Shown: in pieces, positions 8,676 through 14,121 of the stretch | Layout of the letters: every line of letters begins with the position of its first letter | Position numbering within the stretch: position 1 is the stretch's first letter | Assembly: GCA_948571325.1 (NCBI GenBank) | Contig: CAOZKB010000004.1 | Location: 1 to 14,121, forward strand | Length of the DNA: 14,121 bases | DNA from: an uncultured Candidatus Saccharibacteria bacterium | GTDB lineage: Bacteria > Patescibacteriota > Saccharimonadia > Saccharimonadales > Saccharimonadaceae | Direction of reading: 5' to 3' | Notes under the pieces: model-generated | Databases searched by the model: none | What the model was told of the DNA's origin: nothing | The model's input: the letters and a program-made list of their open reading frames with translations, nothing else | Translations under genes and position numbers: made by a program

Positions 8676-8711
8676 CGACACCTCCTGGGGATAGTATAGA
8701 TGAAGGTGTCG
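8676..8711 (-). terminator. Terminator-like hairpin after virB6, also masking a Shine-Dalgarno sequence
   Basis: In RNA running on from virB6, CGACACCT (8711-8704) can pair with AGGTGTCG (8683-8676): 8 bp, a 20-nt loop, then five U. It would stop or attenuate virB6 readthrough, and its right arm covers most of the AGGAGGTG at 8679-8686. The long loop lowers confidence in efficient termination. Confidence 0.5.
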
Positions 8712-8721
8712 AGATTGGCAA
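8693..8721 (-). promoter_or_regulatory. Sigma70-type promoter for the PrgI-TraC-VirB4-919aa genes
   Basis: TTGCCA (8716-8721) and TATACT (8693-8698) are spaced by exactly 17 nt, each one base off consensus, immediately downstream of the virB6 stop. Transcription would start near 8686, at the AGGAGGTG. The four downstream genes could then be expressed without virB6. Confidence 0.6.
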
Positions 8722-8730
8722 GAGCTAAGT

Positions 8731-11700
8731 TTAATGGTAGAAGATTTGTGTGATATAGGTGGTGAGAGCAATGCGAAGACGTTCAATTTGCCCCCTCTCA
8801 TATTCTTCATTGTGGTAATTCTTGATGTTGCCAAGTATTTGTTGGCGATTTCTTGGGTTATCACCGGAGCGATATATGTCAATAATGCGAGAAATATTTT
8901 CCCGATGTTCTCGTAGGGTACTGAGTGAGTCAAAGTAATAAATGAGATTGTCGCAGACCGTATCAAGATCAGTATTACCGTCACAATAACCGTTAATAGC
9001 GTAAACTATTGAGTCCATATCATTCGCGCCAGCTTCGTATTCTTCGTATTGATTAGCCTTATCGAGTGCGTTATTGAGAAGTTGAAGTGAAGGACGCTTG
9101 TATTTGCGGGATGAGTTTTCTGTAGTGCCGCTAGTAGAGCTTCTGCTACCACTGCTGGATGGAGCGTTACCTCCATCATTTGGATTATTGGATCTACCGC
9201 CGGAACCTCCACCTTTTGGACCAGTTGGATCACCACCGTGAGGAATATTACCACTAGGTGTGTCTTCGTTGCCATCGTCGCGATATTTTTCTCCTTTAGC
9301 AATGGCGAAACGTTTGCTGAGTTCGGCTTCAATATCTTTGATATACCACATCATTTCGCGAGGGTTATGGGTTTCAAATGGATTAATATTTGGGTTGAGT
9401 TTATCTTCGAAGGCGACATTGGGGTCGATATTGTCGAAGGCGGCTTGTTTAATAGTACCCATGAGTTTGAGGAGTTCTTCATAGGTACCGGGCTTTTGAT
9501 TATCGAGGGTACCGGCGGAGATTTGACGGTTGAGTGAGCCAACGAGCTTTTTGGCGAGTTTTGGTACATCATTGTGTTTGAAGAAGTTTTTACGGTCTTC
9601 GGCGGTGATATACTTGTTTGTACGGTCAACTTCTTCCCATTTGTCATGACCGTTCTCATCAATAACATGACGGAGGCCTTTGAGCGGAATACCATTAACA
9701 TTGAGCCAGGTGGCGATATCTTCGTTTTCGATTAATTCTTCAAAGGTTTCCCCACTGTTTTTACTGTTAATGCTATTAATGATACGTGCCCAGGTTTGAA
9801 TGGCATGTGGGTCGTTGATAAGGAGTGGGCCTGGTTTAGCGGCTTTATTAAAGCTATCAACAGCTGAAATGAGGAATTGGCCTGGAGTATGGATGTAACC
9901 ATTATTGAGCTGAGCTAGGAGCATAGGGGTCATGGCGACATCGTGGTCGCGGTAGTGACTATTTTGAATACCAGTAGTGATGGTAGTACGGTAGCGATGG
10001 GCAAGACCGGTGGTGTCAAGACGTTCGGCGATTTTTTCGTTATAACCATCGGGGATATCGACATTATAAAGTTCTTTGAGGGTTTTCTTTTCCTCATCGG
10101 TAAGGGCGCGTCCAGCAGAGAAAGCATAGCGACGGTTAATCGGGTCACCAATAGCAATATCATCGGTGAGAAGTTCTTTCATGTAGCCAGCATCGTCGGC
10201 GTAAACGCGCTGAACCATTTGGCCAGTTTCGGGATTAATAATGTCCATGTAATTGACGCGGCGGTACTGTTTCTTGTTTTCTGGTGAAAGAGCATCGTAT
10301 TCCGCCTTTTCAAGTTCTTTGCCGGTGTCTTTATGGACGCCGATGTAGTGTTGCCATTGGCGGTGTTGCTTATTGGGCAAGAGTTTGTAGTTGATATCCT
10401 CGACGGCGTTACCGGCTTCATCAGTTTCGTAGCCGTCGTCGCTAATATTGGCAACATCGAAGAACATGGCGCGGAATTGTGGTTTGCGGACGCCGAATTT
10501 GTTGGCGATGATGCGTGCTTCCCCACGACGACGTTGCTCGATGCGGGAGTTTTCGGCGATAACTTGACCCATAATGGAGGCTTCACCGAGGTGGCGAATG
10601 CTACCGCTGGCACTTTTGATGAGGCGGTTATAGTCGTAGGGATTTTCGCCGATTTTATTAGCGGCTCCCATGAAGTTTTTGAGTAGGAAGTCTTGGTCGC
10701 CTTGGGCGATGTTAGCAGCACGATATTGTTGCTTGGCAAGTTCGAGGAAGGCTTGACCGGAGCGAGCGCTGATGGCTTGGGAAGTTTTGTCTTCGAAGTG
10801 TTTGCCATAGTCTCTGATGGTGTTTTCGTAGTCGGACTTGGCTTGACCAGAAGAAACATCGTAGCTGGAGGCTAGAGCAGCGCGTTCGGTAAGTTTGTTG
10901 GGCTTTTTCTTGTATTTATCGGTGCCATCTTTGGCTATGCCATCGCGAGAGGCGAGTTTGGTGTAGGCGCGCTCAAGGGCTTTGCCTTCGCGGATGCGGA
11001 GAGCGTTTGCGGTATCGAGTTCGCGGAGTTTGCGGCGGTAGTCGAGTTCGCGGCGGGCGCGGGCGCCATAAGATTTGGAGGTACCGAGGTGGACTTGGTG
11101 ACTGCGTTCGGCGTGGGAGCCGGCCCAGTTGGCGATGCCAGCTTGAGCAGGGCTGAAGAGTTTTTTGAGACCGGAACTGACGTTACCGAGGACGGTATTG
11201 GACATCTGCATAAGTTTAATGCTGGCGAAAAGTGGTAGAACTTCGACGGCTAGGCCAATGATGATACCAAGGGGATCGCCGTTGGCGGCAGCGATCATGG
11301 CACCGCCGGCGAGTTGGGAGCCGCCGAGTAGAAAGCTAAACATTGGGTAGAAAACTAGCATACTGGTGAGGGTTTTGCGCCAGAGTTCGAAGAAACGTTC
11401 GGTGTTTGGTAGGAGGTAGGCAACAAAAGCGAGCGGAGAAATCATGACTAGGAGGAAAACGAGTGCTTGGCGGGCGGCAAGGGTGATGAAGCCGATAACG
11501 ACGGCGCCGAGGGCGCTGAAGAGGAGCGGGATAAAGACCCAGACGAGCCAGCCGAGGCCGCCGACGGCGTTGATGACAACGAGGCCCGCGGCGCCGGCAA
11601 TTGTGACGCCCGTAAGGGCAGATACTACATCGATCCAGGCTCCGCTGTCACCAGCGTTGCTGCCGAGGACGCTTTCTTTGATATTCATAAGGAATTCATA

Positions 11701-12312
11701 GAGTCCGTTACCGATAATATTACTAATATCAACGGCAAACATACAGATTATATAACTGAGGTTAATGAGGATGACGGCGATAATGAGGCGCGGGAGGATA
11801 CGTTTGACGCCATAATTATTAATACCGACGCCAGTGAGTTGTGAGTATAATACGATGAGTAGGACAATAATGAAGATAATATTAGTGAGACGGCGCATAT
11901 ATTGCCAGACGAGATAAATTGGTGAATCGCTGGACTGCTGAATGGGGTCAACCGAGAGAGTGTCGGCGAAGATACTGTATATGGCATCTGTGGCTTTAGC
12001 AACAGTAATAATAACTGGGCAAACAATCCAAGATAGCGCACCGGATTGTTCCTGGCAGAGGCCGAAGCCGCCGCTTCCGCTTTCGGTGGCGGCACTAGCA
12101 TCGATGTCGTTAGGGTCAAATTCGGGGCCGTTGTATTCGGGTTGATAATCGTCGAGGTCGCTAGGGTCAAAGGTGGGGTCGAGGACGCTTTCGTCTTCGC
12201 CAGGAAGGGCTTGAGCGGTGTGAATAGTTGGAAAAACAGCAAAAACAGAGGTGAGAATGAGGACCAGCGCAAGGGCGGGTAGCATAATTAGTCTGATAAT
12301 TCGCTTTTTCAT
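8731..12312 (-). CDS. virB6: VirB6/TrbL-like polytopic T4SS membrane protein with about 820-residue soluble tail
   Basis: VirB6/TrbL proteins form part of the inner-membrane T4SS channel. The 1193-aa product begins MKKRIIRLIM with a signal-peptide-like helix and a likely AQA cleavage site at 33-35. An acidic Asp/Pro-rich exported segment (about 38-75) follows. Membrane helices lie near 94-117, 143-162, 172-196, 236-277, 281-303, 317-340 and 346-368. The segment around RQALVFLLVMISPLAFVAY (281-299) and the Trp-Arg loop after it resemble the VirB6/TrbL core. From about 370 the chain is hydrophilic and very basic at first, so the tail is probably cytoplasmic. A Gly/Ser/Pro/Asn linker (1011-1072) separates a final 121-residue charged helical domain. 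The ATG at 12312 is preferred over a TTG at 12330 because it starts the basic signal sequence; its ribosome binding site is weak. Family assignment is inferred from topology and neighbours. Confidence 0.85.
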   Translation of the reverse strand: MKKRIIRLIMLPALALVLILTSVFAVFPTIHTAQALPGEDESVLDPTFDPSDLDDYQPEYNGPEFDPNDIDASAATESGSGGFGLCQEQSGALSWIVCPVIITVAKATDAIYSIFADTLSVDPIQQSSDSPIYLVWQYMRRLTNIIFIIVLLIVLYSQLTGVGINNYGVKRILPRLIIAVILINLSYIICMFAVDISNIIGNGLYEFLMNIKESVLGSNAGDSGAWIDVVSALTGVTIAGAAGLVVINAVGGLGWLVWVFIPLLFSALGAVVIGFITLAARQALVFLLVMISPLAFVAYLLPNTERFFELWRKTLTSMLVFYPMFSFLLGGSQLAGGAMIAAANGDPLGIIIGLAVEVLPLFASIKLMQMSNTVLGNVSSGLKKLFSPAQAGIANWAGSHAERSHQVHLGTSKSYGARARRELDYRRKLRELDTANALRIREGKALERAYTKLASRDGIAKDGTDKYKKKPNKLTERAALASSYDVSSGQAKSDYENTIRDYGKHFEDKTSQAISARSGQAFLELAKQQYRAANIAQGDQDFLLKNFMGAANKIGENPYDYNRLIKSASGSIRHLGEASIMGQVIAENSRIEQRRRGEARIIANKFGVRKPQFRAMFFDVANISDDGYETDEAGNAVEDINYKLLPNKQHRQWQHYIGVHKDTGKELEKAEYDALSPENKKQYRRVNYMDIINPETGQMVQRVYADDAGYMKELLTDDIAIGDPINRRYAFSAGRALTDEEKKTLKELYNVDIPDGYNEKIAERLDTTGLAHRYRTTITTGIQNSHYRDHDVAMTPMLLAQLNNGYIHTPGQFLISAVDSFNKAAKPGPLLINDPHAIQTWARIINSINSKNSGETFEELIENEDIATWLNVNGIPLKGLRHVIDENGHDKWEEVDRTNKYITAEDRKNFFKHNDVPKLAKKLVGSLNRQISAGTLDNQKPGTYEELLKLMGTIKQAAFDNIDPNVAFEDKLNPNINPFETHNPREMMWYIKDIEAELSKRFAIAKGEKYRDDGNEDTPSGNIPHGGDPTGPKGGGSGGRSNNPNDGGNAPSSSGSRSSTSGTTENSSRKYKRPSLQLLNNALDKANQYEEYEAGANDMDSIVYAINGYCDGNTDLDTVCDNLIYYFDSLSTLREHRENISRIIDIYRSGDNPRNRQQILGNIKNYHNEEYERGQIERLRIALTTYITQIFYH

Positions 12313-12357
12313 AGAAATATTACATCCCAATAGAGACCTAAAATAGGCTATACCTTA

Positions 12358-12386
12358 ATTATAGCACACGTGGGCGAAAAAATCAA
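12358..12386 (-). promoter_or_regulatory. Strong sigma70-type promoter of the T4SS operon
   Basis: TTGATT (12381-12386) and a perfect TATAAT (12358-12363) are spaced by 17 nt. The predicted start near 12351 leaves a 5' leader of about 39 nt before the virB6 ATG. A CACGTG palindrome (12367-12372) lies in the spacer. Confidence 0.8.
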
Positions 12387-12395
12387 GACTTTTCT

Positions 12396-12414
12396 GTGGA
12401 AAAGTGGTGGAAAA
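12396..12414. repeat. Two direct repeats GTGGAAAA, DnaA-box-like
   Basis: GTGGAAAA lies at 12396-12403 and 12407-12414, 11 bp apart start to start (about one helical turn). TGTGGAAAA at 12395-12403 is the reverse complement of TTTTCCACA, which fits the relaxed DnaA box TTWTNCACA. The pair sits between the divergent promoters and could bind a regulator or DnaA. Confidence 0.35.
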
Positions 12415-12445
12415 CTCGGGAAATGTGGTCATGATGTAAAAAAAA

Positions 12446-12454
12446 TGATAAGAT
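12446..12454 (+). promoter_or_regulatory. Extended -10 promoter of the pilin genes, probably leaderless
   Basis: TGATAAGAT provides an extended -10 (TG-N-TAAGAT), with only a poor -35 (TGGTCA, 12426-12431) 17 nt upstream. Transcription would begin about 7 nt downstream, at or next to the ATG at 12461. No Shine-Dalgarno is present there. The same 11 bases AATGATAAGAT recur before the gene at 14091. Confidence 0.5.
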
Positions 12455-12460
12455 TAAGGT

Positions 12461-13159
12461 ATGAAACGTAGAATTTTGGGATTTTTCTGGGGGTTAATAC
12501 TGGTTTTTAGCCTGACTTTGGTGCCAAAAACGGCTTTTGCGGCCGGTGGAGACTGTGGAGCGCCGCATCCGTTGGGTTTTCGGCCGTGGTTTGATGGCCT
12601 ATGTGAAGGGTCTGGTGATAGTGCGACGATTACTTTGCCGGAGGGGACAGATGAGGCAATTGGGGCGTTTGTATGGACAATTGTACTAAATGTGCTGTTC
12701 GATGTGTTGCTGGTGGTGGGGTATTTAGCGGTAGGTTTCGTGATTTACGGGGGGTATTTATATATTATGTCGCAAGGTGATCCGGGGAAGGCAGCGAAAG
12801 GTAAGCGGACGCTGATGATGGCGATTATTGGGGTGATTATTGCGATGGGGTCGTCGGTGATTGTGAATACGGGGACGACGATTCTAGGAATTGATCGTTC
12901 GGCGGGGTGGGAGCAACAAGAGGTGACGCAGGAGCAGATTCAGAATGCGTTTAACTGGGCTTATGCGATGGCGGGGTTAGTGGCGGTGTTGTTTATTGTG
13001 TATGGTGGGGTGACTTATTTAACATCGCAGGGTGATCCGGCGAAAGCGAGTAAAGCGACGAGGACAGTATTGTACGCGGTAGCGGGGTTGGTGATAGTAA
13101 TTTTGGCGGCTGTGATTACGGCGTTTGTTACTGAAGCGATAGGAGGATCGATTAAATGA
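12461..13159 (+). CDS. Exported VirB2/TrbC-like double pilin (two fused pilin units)
   Basis: The 232-aa product has a signal peptide (MKRR, hydrophobic core, AFA cleavage near 25-27) and a short exported stretch with Cys32 and Cys48. Two copies of a two-helix unit follow. Unit 1 has helices near 75-103 and 117-135 joined by SQGDPGKAAKGKR (104-116). Unit 2 has helices near 166-188 and 203-224 joined by SQGDPAKASKATR (189-201). The two genes downstream each carry one such unit. VirB2/TrbC pilins are small processed proteins with two membrane helices and a short basic cytoplasmic loop, which this matches twice. The ATG lacks a Shine-Dalgarno and lies about 7 nt after the -10 box. The stop overlaps the next start by 4 nt. 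It may be a fused pilus subunit or a base adaptor. The pilin identity is inferred from topology and neighbourhood. Confidence 0.75.
   Translation: MKRRILGFFWGLILVFSLTLVPKTAFAAGGDCGAPHPLGFRPWFDGLCEGSGDSATITLPEGTDEAIGAFVWTIVLNVLFDVLLVVGYLAVGFVIYGGYLYIMSQGDPGKAAKGKRTLMMAIIGVIIAMGSSVIVNTGTTILGIDRSAGWEQQEVTQEQIQNAFNWAYAMAGLVAVLFIVYGGVTYLTSQGDPAKASKATRTVLYAVAGLVIVILAAVITAFVTEAIGGSIK
13141..13146 (+). promoter_or_regulatory. Shine-Dalgarno of the second pilin-like gene
   Basis: AGGAGG lies inside the end of the upstream gene, 9 nt before the ATG at 13156. It is a full-consensus site, unlike the first pilin-like gene, which has none. Confidence 0.8.
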
Positions 13160-13587
13160 GAAAAATTTTAATGAGTATATTAGGGGTGTTGATGTTATGG
13201 GGGGTGGTGTCTGTGGTACCGGTGCATAGTGCATATGCGGCAGGTGGAGATATTTGTGATTCTTTGAAGGATGATGAATTAAAAGAAGCAGCTGGTTGTA
13301 ACACTGAGGGTACAGTGACGGATGTTTTTCAGGTGGTTGTAAATGTGATAATTTCTGTAATGGGGATTGCGGCAGTGGGCGTGATTATGTATGGTGGGTT
13401 TTTGTTAATGACTAGTACGGGTGATGCTGCGAAAGTTGCTAAGGGGCGCAGAGTGATTATATATGCAATAGTTGGTTTAGTAGTGGCGATTTTGGCATAT
13501 GTGATTGTGAATTTTGTGAGTAATGTAACTGCTCCGGTGACTTCTGGGCAAACTGCGATGGTTATAAGTGATAAGCGGTTTGTGTGA
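13156..13587 (+). CDS. Exported VirB2/TrbC-like pilin
   Basis: The 143-aa product has a signal peptide (MRK, AYA cleavage near 26-28) and a short acidic exported segment with Cys34 and Cys48. One two-helix unit follows: helix about 60-86, loop TSTGDAAKVAKGRR (86-99), helix about 100-121. A polar C-terminal extension of about 22 residues is absent from its neighbours. The unit aligns by eye with both halves of the upstream double protein and with the downstream 131-aa protein, sharing the GG-(x)n-S/T-x-GD-x-x-K-x-x-K-x-R pattern. Its start overlaps the upstream stop (ATGA), so the two are cotranscribed and coupled. It is likely a membrane-stored pilin subunit of the adjacent T4SS. Confidence 0.75.
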   Translation: MRKILMSILGVLMLWGVVSVVPVHSAYAAGGDICDSLKDDELKEAAGCNTEGTVTDVFQVVVNVIISVMGIAAVGVIMYGGFLLMTSTGDAAKVAKGRRVIIYAIVGLVVAILAYVIVNFVSNVTAPVTSGQTAMVISDKRFV

Positions 13588-13594
13588 AAAAGTA

Positions 13595-13623
13595 TAGACA
13601 ATTTTTATGAGATAATTTATAAT
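13595..13623 (+). promoter_or_regulatory. Sigma70-type promoter of the third pilin-like gene
   Basis: TAGACA (13595-13600) and a perfect TATAAT (13618-13623) are spaced by 17 nt, giving a start near 13630 and a leader of about 30 nt. This is the best promoter on the plus-strand side and predicts high separate expression of the gene at 13660. Confidence 0.75.
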
Positions 13624-13659
13624 AAACTGTAACTAGAGTAATCGAAAGGGAAAACTATA

Positions 13660-14055
13660 ATGAAAAAAATTGCATTAAATGTGATCGCTGCGGTGGTGAC
13701 TGTCTTGGGACTGGGCTGTGTAGCCTCGATTTCTCCGGCGTATGCTGATGGAATTAAAGATTGTGTTGGCACGGTGGATTGCGATACTATTAAAGGTAGT
13801 GAAGAGGGCATTTTTGGTAAGGGTGATTTGATGGGGATTCTTACCGTAATTATTAACGTAGTAGTGGGTGTGGTTGGCTTTATTGCAGTGGCAATGATTG
13901 TGCTTGGTGGTATTAACTTTGCTACTTCGCAAGGTGATACATCTAAGGTGACAAAAGCTCGTAATACAATTCTCTATGGTGTAGTGGGGTTGATTGTGGC
14001 GATTTTGGCCTTTTCAATTGTGAACTTCGTCTTGGCTAACGTGTTCTCTGAATAA
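13660..14055 (+). CDS. Exported VirB2/TrbC-like pilin, probable major subunit
   Basis: The 131-aa product has a signal peptide (MKK, AYA cleavage near 27-29) and an exported segment with Cys35 and Cys41. One two-helix unit follows: helix about 59-86, loop SQGDTSKVTKAR (90-101), helix about 102-126. It ends shortly after the second helix, as compact VirB2 pilins do. Its own strong promoter and a purine-rich site, AAAGGG (13645-13650, 9 nt before the ATG), suggest it is the most abundant member, hence probably the main pilin (inference). A Cys at 20 lies inside the signal peptide and lacks a lipobox, so a lipoprotein is unlikely. Confidence 0.75.
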   Translation: MKKIALNVIAAVVTVLGLGCVASISPAYADGIKDCVGTVDCDTIKGSEEGIFGKGDLMGILTVIINVVVGVVGFIAVAMIVLGGINFATSQGDTSKVTKARNTILYGVVGLIVAILAFSIVNFVLANVFSE

Positions 14056-14064
14056 AGTATTGAA

Positions 14065-14073
14065 TGATAAGAT
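14065..14073 (+). promoter_or_regulatory. Candidate extended -10 promoter of the fourth exported gene
   Basis: TGATAAGAT repeats the extended -10 found before the first pilin-like gene, within the shared 11-mer AATGATAAGAT (14063-14073). No -35 is visible. Here about 17 nt separate the -10 from the ATG, and GAGAGG (14075-14080) could be the ribosome binding site. Confidence 0.4.
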
Positions 14074-14090
14074 AGAGAGGTAGTCTGGAG

Positions 14091-14121
14091 ATGAAGAAGG
14101 TGTTAATGGGGGTAATGGCGG
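14091..14121 (+). CDS. Start of a further exported protein, probably another pilin-like gene (3'-truncated)
   Basis: Only ten codons are visible (MKKVLMGVMA), cut by the window end. They read as the basic start and first hydrophobic residues of a signal peptide, much like the starts MRKILMSILG and MKKIALNVIA of the two preceding genes. GAGAGG lies 10 nt upstream, and GGAG abuts the ATG. A fourth family member is likely but unproven. Confidence 0.6.
   Translation, partial: MKKVLMGVMA

Larger units (their letters stand above)
12350..12462. repeat. 10-bp inverted element shared by the two divergent promoters
   Basis: ATTAAGGTAT occurs at 12453-12462 on the plus strand and at 12350-12359 on the minus strand. 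In each case it overlaps the last bases of the -10 box and the start of the transcript (TATAATTAAGGTAT against TAAGATTAAGGTAT). The matched placement suggests a shared initial transcribed sequence or an operator. Confidence 0.55.

Noticed and set aside
10179..10859. 226-codon open frame on the minus strand, shifted relative to virB6
   Set aside because: It lies wholly inside the continuous virB6 frame. Its Ser/Pro/Lys/Thr-rich composition is typical of an out-of-frame shadow of GC-skewed coding DNA.
12320..12325. Minimal ATG-TAA frame upstream of virB6 as a regulatory start-stop
   Set aside because: It is a six-base coincidence with no properly spaced Shine-Dalgarno. Nothing else supports it.
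13588..13608. A-run and T-run around GTATAGACA as a terminator after the 143-aa gene
   Set aside because: Only about five A:T pairs could form, and the segment contains the -35 box of the next promoter.
13717..13719. Lipoprotein cleavage at Cys20 of the 131-aa pilin-like protein
   Set aside because: The residues before the Cys (Gly-Leu-Gly) do not make a lipobox, and a better AYA signal-peptidase site lies nine residues on.
1..14121. Alternative genetic code with TGA as an amino acid (as in some CPR lineages)
   Set aside because: TGA ends two pilin-like genes at the right places, and no in-frame TGA interrupts any recognised domain, so the standard bacterial code fits.
1..14121. CRISPR array, tRNA, rRNA or insertion sequence
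   Set aside because: I saw no regularly spaced repeats, no cloverleaf-like segment, no rRNA motif and no transposase or terminal inverted repeats. Nearly all bases are in the listed genes.

Overview
The window looks like chromosomal DNA of a Patescibacteria/CPR organism, most likely a Saccharibacteria (TM7) member. It joins the replication genes dnaN and recF to a PrgI/VirB4/VirB6-type secretion locus of the monoderm/CPR kind, with a cluster of small VirB2-like exported proteins. The assignment rests on gene content and is an inference; no rRNA or other taxonomic marker is present. The standard code fits every gene: TGA is used only as a stop.

Layout. (1) Positions 1-2024, plus strand: the 3' part of dnaN (its 5' end lies outside the window) and recF, closed by a strong intrinsic terminator at 2058-2096. 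(2) Positions 2116-12312, minus strand: a five-gene type IV secretion (T4SS) locus. In transcription order it encodes a 1193-aa VirB6/TrbL-like membrane protein, a PrgI-family membrane protein with a long tail, a protein resembling a VirB4/TraC N-terminal domain, the VirB4 ATPase, and a 919-aa membrane-anchored protein of unknown function. The last four genes are tightly packed or overlapping. A 97-nt gap after virB6 holds a good internal promoter, a terminator-like hairpin and a possible short leader peptide. (3) Positions 12313-12460: a divergent promoter region in which both promoters carry the same 10-bp element at the same place relative to their -10 boxes. (4) Positions 12461-14121, plus strand: three complete small exported proteins of one VirB2/TrbC-like pilin family and the start of a further exported protein. 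The first is a fusion of two pilin-like units.

How it may work together (inference): VirB4 with its separately encoded N-terminal-like partner would power assembly at the inner side of the membrane. PrgI and VirB6 would form the membrane channel. The 919-aa protein would project outside the cell, and the small proteins would supply pilus or fibre subunits. No coupling ATPase (VirD4), relaxase or VirB1-like hydrolase is visible here, so whether the machine moves DNA, moves proteins or builds a surface fibre cannot be decided from this window. G exceeds C on the plus strand in both plus- and minus-strand genes sampled. This suggests that the plus strand is the leading strand and that the T4SS operon is transcribed head-on to replication.
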